Below the pieces are notes generated by a model. The model did no database searches. It had not been told where the DNA came from and saw only the letters and a list, made by a program, of their open reading frames with translations. From an uncultured Bacilli bacterium (GTDB lineage Bacteria > Bacillota_I > Bacilli_A > RF39 > UBA660), in assembly GCA_947585595.1 (NCBI GenBank), contig CANPXB010000012.1:1-41110 (forward strand): a stretch of 41,110 nt of DNA. The letters are read 5' to 3'. This document shows, piece by piece, positions 32,573 through 40,931 of this stretch. Positions within the stretch are counted from its first letter, which is position 1; every line of letters begins with the position of its first letter. Made by a program: the position numbers and the translations under genes.

Positions 32573-32602
32573 AACTCATTTCAAAAACGAAATGAGTTTT
32601 TT
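32571..32602. terminator. Bidirectional terminator between rdgB and the NPTTG protein gene
   Basis: A 12-bp stem AAAACTCATTTC / GAAATGAGTTTT (32571-32582 with 32589-32600) with T runs usable in both directions. It serves the converging genes on both strands. Confidence 0.85.
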
Positions 32603-32603
32603 G

Positions 32604-33260
32604 TTAAGCTTTTCTAAAGAAATATACTAAACCTGCACCAGCGATTAAGATTAATCCAAGAGGTATGATAAGATTTAAGTCACCAGTAGTAGGATTTTCT
32701 TCTTTAATTTTTTCGGCTATTTCAGGAGACCATTCTTTATCTTTTCCTTCAGTATCTAAAAGAGATATTTTTTCTGGATCTACTTCAATTATTACATATT
32801 GATCATTATGACCATCTTTATCCCAATCAAAGCAATATTTATAAGTTAATTTTTTACCATCTAACAGAACTTTTTTTAAGTTGGTTGGAGTAATACCGAC
32901 ATAATCTTTAAATGAAGATGCTTTGATTTCAGTAGTTTTATTATCTGGAGTTGTTACTTTAAAATCAGAATTATTGTCATCGCTTGGTTCAGTTACCTCA
33001 AAACCAATCCAAGCAGCAGGCCCAGGTCTTTCACCATCAGCAGCATCGTTATCTTTTTCTAACATTTTGAATGTTGAAGCACCATATCTAATGTATGTGG
33101 TATCTCCTTTCGTTTCAAGAGTTCCCTTACCAGAAGTAAGTGAATCTCCGGCTTTTTCAGTTATGTCTTTGACTTCACCGTAATTGCTAGCAGCAAAGAC
33201 ATGAGGAATTAATGCTAGCGACATTATAATGAATATTGGGATCATTATAATTCTTTTCAT
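32604..33260 (-). CDS. Sortase B-type surface protein with NPTTG motif
   Basis: A 218-residue exported protein. The signal peptide (MKRIIMIPIFIIMSLALIP, cut near VFAA) is followed by a domain of about 155 residues with one Cys (YKYCFDWDKDGHNDQY) and a possible acidic Ca-binding loop in DWDKDGHND. The C-terminus is a sorting signal: NPTTG, a hydrophobic helix and a short FFRKA tail. NPxTG/NPxTN-type motifs are the usual substrate of class B sortases, and a class B sortase gene is divergent next door. ATG 33260 has AGGAG 8 bases upstream and begins the signal peptide; the longer reading frame upstream overlaps the sortase start and is not used. Confidence 0.78.
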   Translation of the reverse strand: MKRIIMIPIFIIMSLALIPHVFAASNYGEVKDITEKAGDSLTSGKGTLETKGDTTYIRYGASTFKMLEKDNDAADGERPGPAAWIGFEVTEPSDDNNSDFKVTTPDNKTTEIKASSFKDYVGITPTNLKKVLLDGKKLTYKYCFDWDKDGHNDQYVIIEVDPEKISLLDTEGKDKEWSPEIAEKIKEENPTTGDLNLIIPLGLILIAGAGLVYFFRKA

Positions 33261-33322
33261 AAATCGACTCCTTTTTTCATAATAATATTTTAGTAATTCT
33301 TCTATGACTGAGGTGATTATCA

Positions 33323-34177
33323 ATGAAGAAATACATGACATTGGAAGAGTTTTTTAAAACATCAACAACTATTAAGAAAAGAAAGAAGAATATATTAGAT
33401 TATATGGTAGCTATTGGATGTTTTAGTATTATCATCTTCTCATTATATACTATATTAAATTGGATAAAAGATAATTCCAAAATAAAACAATTAAATACAG
33501 AAATTATTCAAAATACTAAAATTATAGATAGTAATGAAAAAGGCGTATTAGTTAATCCACCAGGAGATATGAATAGTAATTATTATTACTATACTAAGTT
33601 TTCTTTAATGGAAGTTGATTTTAGTAAATTAAAAGAAAGTAATGAAGATACTGTAGCTTTTATACATATTGATAATACAAATGTTAATTATCCGGTAGTA
33701 CAAGTAGATAATAATGCTTATTATTTAAAACATTCTTTTGATAAAAAGGTTAATAAGGGTGGATGGATATTTTTAGATTTTAGAAATGATATCAATAATT
33801 TAAGTGATAATACAATTATTTATGGGCATTCAAGATTAGATGGAACGATGTTTGGGAGTCTTAAAAATACTTTAATTGATTATTGGCAGAGTGATAAGAA
33901 TAATTATGTTATTTATATTTCGACACCTAAAGAGAATATGTTATTCCAAATATTTAGTATTTATACTATACAAAAGGAAAATTATTATATAAGAACTAGT
34001 TTTGAAACTAAGAAAGATAAACAGAAGTGGTTAGATACAATGAGGGAAAGAAATATAGCACCAATAGATACAGATGTTAATGTTGATGATAAAATTCTTA
34101 CTCTATCGACTTGTCAGAATAATCATGATGGAAGAATTGTGGTGCAAGCGAAGTTGATAAAAAGGCAAAAGAGATAA
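33323..34177 (+). CDS. srtB: Class B sortase
   Basis: A 284-residue transpeptidase that links surface proteins to peptidoglycan. An N-terminal cytoplasmic part and one membrane helix (about residues 28-48) lead to an extracellular catalytic domain. The triad is visible: His in IIYGHSR, Cys in LTLSTCQN, Arg in GRIVVQAKL. The TLSTC plus GGWIFLDFRND and a long helix between strands place it in class B. Divergent from the NPTTG substrate, 62 bases apart, with GAGGTGAT before the ATG. Its presumed substrate is that protein; the LPLTG and IPETG proteins elsewhere in the window probably need another sortase. Confidence 0.9.
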   Translation: MKKYMTLEEFFKTSTTIKKRKKNILDYMVAIGCFSIIIFSLYTILNWIKDNSKIKQLNTEIIQNTKIIDSNEKGVLVNPPGDMNSNYYYYTKFSLMEVDFSKLKESNEDTVAFIHIDNTNVNYPVVQVDNNAYYLKHSFDKKVNKGGWIFLDFRNDINNLSDNTIIYGHSRLDGTMFGSLKNTLIDYWQSDKNNYVIYISTPKENMLFQIFSIYTIQKENYYIRTSFETKKDKQKWLDTMRERNIAPIDTDVNVDDKILTLSTCQNNHDGRIVVQAKLIKRQKR

Positions 34178-34183
34178 AAAAAA

Positions 34184-34216
34184 GACTATTTTGGTAAGAA
34201 AATAGAATAGTTTGAG
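34184..34216 (+). repeat. Left copy of an imperfect 33-bp direct repeat flanking the accessory operon
   Basis: The first 15 bases (GACTATTTTGGTAAG) are identical to 41072-41086. Over 33 bases I count 28 identities. The copy starts 7 bases after the srtB stop. Confidence 0.5.
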
Positions 34217-34222
34217 TTTTTT
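34184..34222 (+). terminator. Probable terminator after srtB, inside the left direct repeat
   Basis: CTATTTT (34186-34192) pairs with AAAATAG (34199-34205), or alternatively ACTATT with AATAGT; TTTGAG and six T follow. Its first 33 bases are also the left copy of the repeat described separately. Confidence 0.5.
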
Positions 34223-34250
34223 GCTTACATTATCATAAAATTACAACAAT

Positions 34251-34297
34251 TAATATTGACTTTTTAATATAAAATATTATAATAATTGTCAATATTA
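34251..34297 (+). promoter_or_regulatory. Inverted repeat enclosing the island promoter
   Basis: TAATATTGAC (34251-34260) and GTCAATATTA (34288-34297) are perfect 10-bp inverted repeats, 27 bases apart. The left arm contains most of the -35 box. The arrangement also creates a -35-like TTGACA on the minus strand. Confidence 0.6.
34256..34283 (+). promoter_or_regulatory. Promoter of the VUT-QueC-like operon
   Basis: TTGACT (34256-34261), a 16-bp spacer, TATAAT (34278-34283). The untranslated leader would be about 75 nt. I looked for a preQ1 riboswitch-like pseudoknot in it and found no convincing match. Confidence 0.7.
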
Positions 34298-34363
34298 GGA
34301 GCAATCACTTGAAATTTGGTTCATTTTTTAAAGGAAATATTAGGGTTTAAAGGTGTGGTATCA

Positions 34364-35008
34364 ATGGTTAAAAAAAATAAAGTTAATAATTCGGATTTAT
34401 TCATGTATATGTCTATTGTATTTGTTGTTTGTTTATTACTTTCGAATATTTTAGCATCAAAATTATTAAAAATTGCTAGTTATTCTGTAACAGCAGGAGT
34501 ACTTGTATTTCCTATTTCGTATATAATTAATGATATATTTTCAGAAGTATATGGTTATGAAAAAACTAAAAAGATAATATTCTTTGGCTTTTTAATGAAT
34601 TTATTTATGGTATTGATTTTTAGCTTAGCTATTATAATACCAGCTCCAGTATGGTTTGAAAATAATGATGCCTTTAAATTAATTTTAGGTTCTACTCCAA
34701 GAAATTGTTTAGCAAGCTTAATGGCGTATTTATTTGGATCATTAGTCAATGCTAAAATATTAGTCAAAATGAAAAGTAATAAAAATAATAAATTTGGGGT
34801 TAGAGCAATTGTTTCTACTATATTTGGAGAATTTACGGACTCTTTAATATTTGTCTTTATTGCTTTTTTAGGTAACTTACCATTATCTCAAATGATATCA
34901 ATGATATTAATTCAAGTGATTATTAAAACTTTATATGAAATTGTATGTTTACCTATTACTACTAATTTAGTAAATAAGGTAAAAAAATATGAGAATATAG
35001 GAAAATAA
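34364..35008 (+). CDS. VUT-family (YhhQ/DUF165) queuosine precursor transporter-like protein
   Basis: A 214-residue membrane protein with about six helices. Marks of the VUT family are NILASKLL, VFPISYIINDIFSEVYGYEKTKK and FGEFTDSLIFVFIAFLG. Members such as YhhQ import preQ0, preQ1 or related 7-deazaguanine precursors; some relatives carry other small vitamins. The start is ATG 34364, 7 bases after AAAGGTG; earlier in-frame starts lack a ribosome site. It is the first gene of an eight-gene operon that also encodes a QueC-like enzyme, which supports a deazapurine-type or other heterocyclic substrate (inference). Confidence 0.83.
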   Translation: MVKKNKVNNSDLFMYMSIVFVVCLLLSNILASKLLKIASYSVTAGVLVFPISYIINDIFSEVYGYEKTKKIIFFGFLMNLFMVLIFSLAIIIPAPVWFENNDAFKLILGSTPRNCLASLMAYLFGSLVNAKILVKMKSNKNNKFGVRAIVSTIFGEFTDSLIFVFIAFLGNLPLSQMISMILIQVIIKTLYEIVCLPITTNLVNKVKKYENIGK

Positions 35009-35011
35009 TAA

Positions 35012-36142
35012 ATGAAAAAAGTGATAGTTTGGGGAACATGTTGGCTTAATGAGTCAATAGATTTATTAATAAGTTTTTATAAAACATCAATAAAATCATT
35101 GCAAAAAATGAATTTTGATATTATTCCAATGATATTTGATGCCAAAATTGATAACAATGAAAAAGATTTGAATTATATAAGAGAAAATATAAATAATGTT
35201 ATTATAATTAAGAATACAATTAATATATTTCCCAATAAAAATTATGGAGTTGCATTAATAACTAATAAAGCTTATGAATTAAAAGCAGATTATATTGCAA
35301 TTGTTGACTCAGACTGGAATATTAAAGAAAATTATTCTTTTATTAATAATATATTATTATCGTTAATTAAAAATGATTATGATATTATTATACCCGATAT
35401 AAAAGATGCTGCTGGACGAAGTAATATATTAATTGGGAAGACGGCGATTACATTATTTTATCCAGAATATAAAACTATTATAAAAACACCTTTTCCTGGA
35501 TCTTTAGTAGCCAAAACTATCAAACTTTTTACTATTGTAAATGATAAATCGTACCATTTTGACTGGGGTGGAGAATGGGATATTATTTCTCTTGCTATAG
35601 ATAAAGGTATGAAAATAAATTCAATTTTGGTAGAAGTTGAAGGCACTAGGCATAGACCTAATAATTCAAAAATATTTGATAGTTTTCAGATTTGGCGAGC
35701 TATATTAGCTAATGATAGTATTAAAGAAAGATTTAAATATTTACAAGCGAATGATAAAGAAATTATTCCTTATAATCAAATATCAGAAATGATATTAGCA
35801 AATAATTATTCAACTTTAGAATTAATTGAAATATTAGAAAATGGTGATACCACCGATACTGAAAAGCAAAATCTTTATATGATATTATATCCCATTGCTT
35901 TTTTAACCGGACAAATTACAAATGTTCCAATTATCCAATCGAATGATAAAATGCCATATGATAAAGAAGAAATAAAAAAGATATCAGATTTTGCTATATA
36001 TTGTGCTAAAAGAGCATTAACTAATTGTGATATAGAAAAAGTTTTAAATAGATGTCAAAATATTAAAGCCAAAATTTTAAGTGATTGGAATTTTGAAATA
36101 CAGCGTGATTTATTAAAAGAAAGTTGTAGTGGTGATAAATGA
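35012..36142 (+). CDS. GT-A fold glycosyltransferase-like protein
   Basis: A 376-residue soluble protein. The N-terminal about 250 residues have GT-A features: a sequence ADYIAIVDSDWNIKEN with a DxD-type acidic motif, then PFPGSLVAKT and FDWGGEWDIISLA, as in inverting or retaining sugar transferases that use a nucleotide sugar and a metal ion. The C-terminal about 120 residues are helical and unassigned. The start has no clear ribosome site and follows the previous stop by 3 bases. It ends with the only TGA stop in the window, which overlaps the next ATG (ATGA). The acceptor is unknown. Confidence 0.6.
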   Translation: MKKVIVWGTCWLNESIDLLISFYKTSIKSLQKMNFDIIPMIFDAKIDNNEKDLNYIRENINNVIIIKNTINIFPNKNYGVALITNKAYELKADYIAIVDSDWNIKENYSFINNILLSLIKNDYDIIIPDIKDAAGRSNILIGKTAITLFYPEYKTIIKTPFPGSLVAKTIKLFTIVNDKSYHFDWGGEWDIISLAIDKGMKINSILVEVEGTRHRPNNSKIFDSFQIWRAILANDSIKERFKYLQANDKEIIPYNQISEMILANNYSTLELIEILENGDTTDTEKQNLYMILYPIAFLTGQITNVPIIQSNDKMPYDKEEIKKISDFAIYCAKRALTNCDIEKVLNRCQNIKAKILSDWNFEIQRDLLKESCSGDK

Positions 36143-36954
36143 AATTAACTATAGCAATTATTTGCTCTAATGACCATTTAATAAAAAAATGTATTGATAG
36201 TATTCCAAAACAAACTCCTATAATTGTTATTTTAAACTATCCCGATGATTATGTTTTAAATATTGTTAATAATGATAAAAGAATAAAAGTATATAGATGT
36301 GATGAAAGAAATTTAGGAAAATTAAGACAACTAGCGGTTGATAAATGTAAAACACCGGCTATATGTTTTGTAGATTCTGATTGTATTTTAGAAAAGAATA
36401 CTATTAGGATAGTTGAAAAAGAATTAAAAAAATATTATGCAGTAAATATTCCTTTGCATTTTGATTATAATAATTTATCTACAAAAGTTGTATCATTATG
36501 TAGACAATTTACGACTCCTGATAAATTGTTATATATGCCATTTGCTTTTAGATTAGATATTCAAGATAAAATAGGAAAATTATTTAATGATAAGTTATAT
36601 TGGGGAGAAGATAGTGATCAAAGAAAAAGAATGAAGGAAAATGGTTTAGAATATGGGATTGCTGAAACTTTTATAACGCATAAAGTATTAACTGTTAAAG
36701 AAGATGCTAAATCGTCTATGAGACTTGGTAAAGGAACTTTTATTCAGGAAGTAAATGGAATTAATGAAAAAAGAAGTTTTTGGAAAGATATATCAATTAT
36801 TACGGAAATTAAAAATGCAGTAGCATGTAGTAAAGCGACTGATAGTTTTTTAGCAGGATTATATCATTTCTTTATATGGCGACCAACATATAAGTATGGA
36901 TATTGGAAGGAGAGAATTAAAAATGGAAGTAAAAGCCAAAATAATAAACAATAA
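36139..36954 (+). CDS. Family 2 glycosyltransferase
   Basis: A 271-residue GT2 enzyme: KLTIAIICSND at the N-terminus, a nucleotide-binding ERNLGKLRQLAVDKC segment, the metal-binding VDSDCIL, and the YWGEDSDQRKRM motif, which holds the Glu-Asp catalytic base pattern. There is no membrane helix except a weak one near the end (FLAGLYHFFIW). It overlaps the previous gene by 4 bases and the next by 32, a strong sign of co-translation with both the preceding transferase and the QueC-like protein. Donor and acceptor cannot be told. Confidence 0.78.
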   Translation: MKLTIAIICSNDHLIKKCIDSIPKQTPIIVILNYPDDYVLNIVNNDKRIKVYRCDERNLGKLRQLAVDKCKTPAICFVDSDCILEKNTIRIVEKELKKYYAVNIPLHFDYNNLSTKVVSLCRQFTTPDKLLYMPFAFRLDIQDKIGKLFNDKLYWGEDSDQRKRMKENGLEYGIAETFITHKVLTVKEDAKSSMRLGKGTFIQEVNGINEKRSFWKDISIITEIKNAVACSKATDSFLAGLYHFFIWRPTYKYGYWKERIKNGSKSQNNKQ

Positions 36955-37981
36955 TATAGAAAAGGAAATAAAAGTATCCTCAGCTTTGATAGATACAATA
37001 TACGAAATTATTAAAAAAACATATTTAGAAGCAAAGGAAATATATGTTAAAAATCCAACAAACGCTGATAATGAACAATTAAGTGATTTTCTTACTTATA
37101 TTTTAGCTTATCCAAAAGGTGTTGAAACGCCTAAAGTAATTGTTAGTAATGAACGTGTTAATTTTAATAATAACTATTATGATGAATTTTTGGATAGAGT
37201 ATTAGTTTGTTTTTCAGGTGGTGTTGATTCTACAGGAGCTCTTTTAAAATTAATTGATGAAAGAAAAAATCCTGTTGCTTTTTGGTGTGATTATGGGCAA
37301 CCATATAGAAATCCAGAAAGAAAAGCAGTTGAAAGAATTTGTAAGAAATTAAATGTTCCTTTAATTGAAGCTGTATTAGATTTAAGTGATTTAATTTCAA
37401 TTGGGGGAGAAAGATTTGGTCATGTTTTTCCAGCAAGAAACTTAATGATTGCTTCGATTGGACTTTGTTTCAGACCAAAAGAAATAGTTTTAGCTGGTTT
37501 ATGCGATGAGTTAGTAGTTCCTGATAAATCACTTAGAATGTATGATGAATTTGGAAAATATTTTGAAGTACCATTATATTCACCATTTGTTGATATGACA
37601 AAAACCGAAGTTTTATGTGTTTGGAAAGCAAAATGGGATAAATATTTAGATGCAAGAGAAACAGTTAGCTGTTATAGTGATAATGGTGATTGTCAAAATT
37701 GTTCTTCATGTGCTAAAAGAGAAGTTGCTTTTGTAGCGTCTGATTATACTGATTATTACCCAGAAGTATTTACTAATCAACATGAATTAATAGAAGGACA
37801 TTGGTTTTCAAGAGTAGATATTTTTCAATATGAAAGAAGAACCGATATGCTAATTGCTTTATCAAAATATAAAGATAAATTAACATTAAAATTACAGGAA
37901 TTAGTGGAATATAATTGTGAAAAATATAAAGATGAAATTGCTAAAAGAAGAAAACAATTAGAGAAATTAAAAAAGGTGTAA
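36923..37981 (+). CDS. QueC-like PP-loop enzyme with extra N-terminal domain
   Basis: QueC turns 7-carboxy-7-deazaguanine into preQ0 (7-cyano-7-deazaguanine), using ATP and ammonia. This 352-residue relative has the PP-loop (SGGVDST, residues 98-104), the QueC-type DYGQ (123-126), PARN (170-173) and a zinc site of four Cys (250, 257, 260, 263). QueC is normally about 220 residues; here about 90 N-terminal residues precede the PP-loop and the C-terminus extends about 85 residues beyond the zinc site, ending in a helical Lys-rich tail. No queD, queE or folE is present. The reaction may be nitrile or amide formation on a different acid. Start ATG 36923 has AAGGAGAG 8 bases upstream. Confidence 0.82.
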   Translation: MEVKAKIINNNIEKEIKVSSALIDTIYEIIKKTYLEAKEIYVKNPTNADNEQLSDFLTYILAYPKGVETPKVIVSNERVNFNNNYYDEFLDRVLVCFSGGVDSTGALLKLIDERKNPVAFWCDYGQPYRNPERKAVERICKKLNVPLIEAVLDLSDLISIGGERFGHVFPARNLMIASIGLCFRPKEIVLAGLCDELVVPDKSLRMYDEFGKYFEVPLYSPFVDMTKTEVLCVWKAKWDKYLDARETVSCYSDNGDCQNCSSCAKREVAFVASDYTDYYPEVFTNQHELIEGHWFSRVDIFQYERRTDMLIALSKYKDKLTLKLQELVEYNCEKYKDEIAKRRKQLEKLKKV

Positions 37982-37983
37982 TA

Positions 37984-38523
37984 ATGAATAAAATATATAT
38001 TGTGAGACATGGTAAAACTGATTGGAATGTTAAAGGATTATTACAAGGAGCTACAGATATTGATTTAAACGAAGAGGGAATTAATCAGGCCCGAGAATTA
38101 GCTAAAAATTTAGATTTTAGTAAAATTGATATTTGTTTTTGTTCACCTTTAAAAAGAACTAAACAAACTGCTGAAATACTGGTAGGAAATAAACTAAAAA
38201 TAATTTATGATCAAATGATAGTAGAAAGAGGCTTTGGTGATTATGAAGGAAAACCAATTGACTTTGATCTAATTGAACAGCAATGGAATTATAAATTAAA
38301 TGATAGTTCACATAATATAGAAAGTTTAAAAGATTGTTTATCTAGATCTAAACAATTTTTGGATAAAATAAAAAAAGAATATCCTGATAAAACAATTTTA
38401 ATAATTTCACATGGTAGTTTTATAAAAACTCTACATTTTAATTTAATAGGATATGATGAAAATACAGATTTTTTATCATTTAATCCTAAAAATTCTGTTG
38501 TTTACGAATATGAAATGGATTAG
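37984..38523 (+). CDS. Histidine phosphatase / phosphoglycerate mutase-family protein
   Basis: A 179-residue member of the histidine phosphatase group. The catalytic RHGKTDWN, the SPLKRTKQTAEI block, the ERGFGDYEG motif and the second catalytic His in ISHGSF are all present. Proteins of this size are usually phosphatases rather than mutases (CobC- or PhoE-like). In this operon it would remove a phosphate from a pathway intermediate (inference). It starts 2 bases after the QueC-like stop; its ribosome site AAGGTG lies in the end of that gene. Confidence 0.87.
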   Translation: MNKIYIVRHGKTDWNVKGLLQGATDIDLNEEGINQARELAKNLDFSKIDICFCSPLKRTKQTAEILVGNKLKIIYDQMIVERGFGDYEGKPIDFDLIEQQWNYKLNDSSHNIESLKDCLSRSKQFLDKIKKEYPDKTILIISHGSFIKTLHFNLIGYDENTDFLSFNPKNSVVYEYEMD

Positions 38524-38529
38524 ACGAAA

Positions 38530-39351
38530 ATGACGAAAGTTGACATATTTGGAACTTGTCTTACAAGAGAACTATTTAATGTCGCTTCAGATTATGAAGT
38601 AAATACTTATTTAATGCAACAATCCATATTTACAATGTTTTCTGAACCATTACCAATAGATTATAAAATGGCAAAAAGTCATGATGATTATAAATTTAAA
38701 AATAGAATGATTTATTATGAAATGAATAAGATGGGTATTTATAAAATGTTAGAAAATCCCGCTGAATATTTAATAATAGATTTAGCCGATTTAGGGCGTG
38801 ATATATTAGAATTTGATAATCCAAAGGGGGTTAAACTAATCTGTACTGAAGACATATTATATACTCTAAATTCTCTTAATGGTAAAGAAGATTTTAGGTA
38901 TAGGGTTTTTGATGTTAGAAACTTTACTGAACAGGAAATAATAGATATGCTTAGAAGATTTATTGCTTTAATTTTAGAAAAGTATGATAGTAGAAATATT
39001 ATTTTAAATACAGTTCAGATGAGTAATATTTATTATGATGGTAATGTTGAGAAAAGAATAGTTGATAATTTTATTTATAGTAGATTAAGTTTTATCAAAA
39101 GAATAGAAGAATTGTTTATAGCATTATTACCCAATTGCCGAATTTTAAAAGCAAGTTATGAACCACTATTAGATATAAATCATCGATTAGGTGCACCACA
39201 TCCGGCTCATTTTGAAAAAATATATTATGAGTATAGAATGCAATTATTGGATTCGTTGATAAGGCAAGATAGTTCAGCTGAAGAAATTGATAATAATTAT
39301 AAATTGGTATATGATAGAGAAATTAAAAGAATTAGAGCAAAAAGATTATAA
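38530..39351 (+). CDS. DUF6270/SGNH-like protein
   Basis: A 273-residue soluble protein. It begins with TKVDIFGTCLTRELFN, the block I pattern of the DUF6270/SGNH-like group (often GSC-x-SRD), with Thr where a nucleophilic Ser is expected. Further family-like points are TVQMSNIYYDGN and the C-terminal INHRLGAPHPAHFEKIYYEY with several His. DUF6270 proteins are common in capsule and surface glycan clusters. The assignment is by motif; the Thr change leaves open whether it is an active esterase. Confidence 0.6.
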   Translation: MTKVDIFGTCLTRELFNVASDYEVNTYLMQQSIFTMFSEPLPIDYKMAKSHDDYKFKNRMIYYEMNKMGIYKMLENPAEYLIIDLADLGRDILEFDNPKGVKLICTEDILYTLNSLNGKEDFRYRVFDVRNFTEQEIIDMLRRFIALILEKYDSRNIILNTVQMSNIYYDGNVEKRIVDNFIYSRLSFIKRIEELFIALLPNCRILKASYEPLLDINHRLGAPHPAHFEKIYYEYRMQLLDSLIRQDSSAEEIDNNYKLVYDREIKRIRAKRL

Positions 39352-39375
39352 AAATTAATATAGGGAGGTTTTGAG

Positions 39376-40002
39376 ATGGAATTTAATAAATTTATTATGG
39401 TTAGTGGACCAGCAGCATCGGGGAAGAGTACATTAGTTTCTGATATGAATGATGAATTATCAGGTTTTATTTTTAAACCATCACAAGCTTATATAGAATT
39501 AGCCAAAATTAACGGAATTCCTTTAACTAGAGCCTTTTTTGATATAACAAGAGAAATGGCTGGCGAATATTTTTGCGATATTTGTAAGCAACATGATATT
39601 GTAATAGGTGATCAACATTTAGCAATGCAACATTGTAGAGATTCAATGTTAGCAACTAGTAGCAGTGAAATGAATTTTTCTAATGAGCCATATGTTTCGA
39701 CGCTTGATTATGATTTATTTGATAAACTTTCAGCTAATCAAATAAAAACAATATTAATTTACTTAAAGGCATCTCCAGAAGTTTTATTTGAAAGAGCATA
39801 TAAAAGACATATTTATAGTGGAACTCCTATGAGAAATAAAACTTTAGATGAAGTTATTGATGAAGTTAAAGCTGAATATTACTATTTTAGAGAATTAGTT
39901 GAAAAAACGAGAATAGATAGCTTTGAAATTGAAACTGATGATAAAAGTTCAAACGAGGTGTTAGAATATGCTTTACGAAAAGTTAGAAAATATAAATTCT
40001 AG
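39376..40002 (+). CDS. P-loop kinase of the AAA_33/deoxynucleoside-kinase-like group
   Basis: A 208-residue kinase with Walker A GPAASGKST (residues 11-19), an acidic VIGDQHLAM segment that could be the Walker B/DR position, and a lid-like FERAYKRHIYSG with Arg/Lys. The fold resembles small-molecule or nucleoside kinases rather than protein kinases. A strong GGGAGG site lies before the ATG. In this operon it would phosphorylate a sugar, nucleoside or carrier intermediate (inference). Overlaps the next gene by 35 bases. Confidence 0.72.
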   Translation: MEFNKFIMVSGPAASGKSTLVSDMNDELSGFIFKPSQAYIELAKINGIPLTRAFFDITREMAGEYFCDICKQHDIVIGDQHLAMQHCRDSMLATSSSEMNFSNEPYVSTLDYDLFDKLSANQIKTILIYLKASPEVLFERAYKRHIYSGTPMRNKTLDEVIDEVKAEYYYFRELVEKTRIDSFEIETDDKSSNEVLEYALRKVRKYKF

Positions 40003-40906
40003 AACGAATCTACCTTTGAATGGCCCAGGAAATTATCGAGTAATTGGTAATTTAGTATATACGAGAGCAATTGAAATAAATGCGGTTAGGCAGTGTAATT
40101 TATCTTGTCGTAGTTGTTCCCATTCATCTCCAGTTTCAACATGTAAAGAATATGATCCAATTGTAATGGAAAAAGATTTATCTACAATGTCCCATTTTTT
40201 ACACTGTGAATTTATTAGATTGTTGGGTGGTGAGCCTCTATTACATTCCAATTTATTAGAAGTATTAATGGCTATTAAACGAAGTAAAATAACTGATAAG
40301 ATATGTTTAGTTACAAATGGTATACTTTTGGATAAATTATCAGATGAAATGTTACAATATATAGATAAAATTGAAATTTCTATTTATCCTTTAAATAAAA
40401 GTGTACTTCAAGCAATTAAAAATAATGCTTTAAGATTATCGGAAAAAGGTATAAAGGTACGTCTTTTAGAATATAGTGATTTTCGTGAATCAATAACACA
40501 ACAATCTATAAACAATAGTGGATTAATTCAGCTTGTATATGATACATGTCAAGTAGCTCATACATTAAGATGCATTACAATTGATAATAATAGAGTTTAT
40601 AGATGCCCTCAATCAATGATATATTCGGAAAATAATAATGATTTTTCGGATAGTATTGAAATTGATAAATTATCAAGTATTGATGAATTACTAATGTTTT
40701 TAGAAAATAATAATTACTTACATTCTTGTTCAAGTTGTTTAGGGTCTGTAGGGAAAAAATTTAATCATGAACAGGTAAGTAAAGATAAATGGATAGAGTC
40801 ATTACCAGTTACAATTGAAGATGGTATAGATATGGAGTGTGCTAAATCATTAGTAAAAAAACTAGAATATAAAAATGATTGCATGACAAGATATAATTTA
40901 AATTAA
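39968..40906 (+). CDS. Radical SAM protein with C-terminal cysteine cluster
   Basis: A 312-residue radical SAM enzyme. The cluster motif is CNLSCRSC (CX3CX2C, about residues 43-50), the SAM-binding site LLGGEPLLHSN. A second set of cysteines (TCQVAHTLRC, VYRCPQSM, SCSSCLG) suggests an auxiliary Fe-S cluster as in SPASM-like or twitch-type domains. Similar enzymes modify peptides, sugars or nucleosides. The start ATG 39968 lies inside the kinase gene, with GAGGTG 7 bases upstream, which supports the long overlap. Last gene of the island operon, followed by a terminator. Confidence 0.82.
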   Translation: MLYEKLENINSRTNLPLNGPGNYRVIGNLVYTRAIEINAVRQCNLSCRSCSHSSPVSTCKEYDPIVMEKDLSTMSHFLHCEFIRLLGGEPLLHSNLLEVLMAIKRSKITDKICLVTNGILLDKLSDEMLQYIDKIEISIYPLNKSVLQAIKNNALRLSEKGIKVRLLEYSDFRESITQQSINNSGLIQLVYDTCQVAHTLRCITIDNNRVYRCPQSMIYSENNNDFSDSIEIDKLSSIDELLMFLENNNYLHSCSSCLGSVGKKFNHEQVSKDKWIESLPVTIEDGIDMECAKSLVKKLEYKNDCMTRYNLN

Positions 40907-40931
40907 ATATAAAATGATATAAATAAACTAT

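Noticed and set aside
34297-34363. preQ1 riboswitch in the leader of the VUT-QueC-like operon
   Set aside because: I looked for the short hairpin, A-rich tail and pairing with the ribosome site expected of preQ1-I or preQ1-II and found no convincing match. A covariance-model search would settle it.
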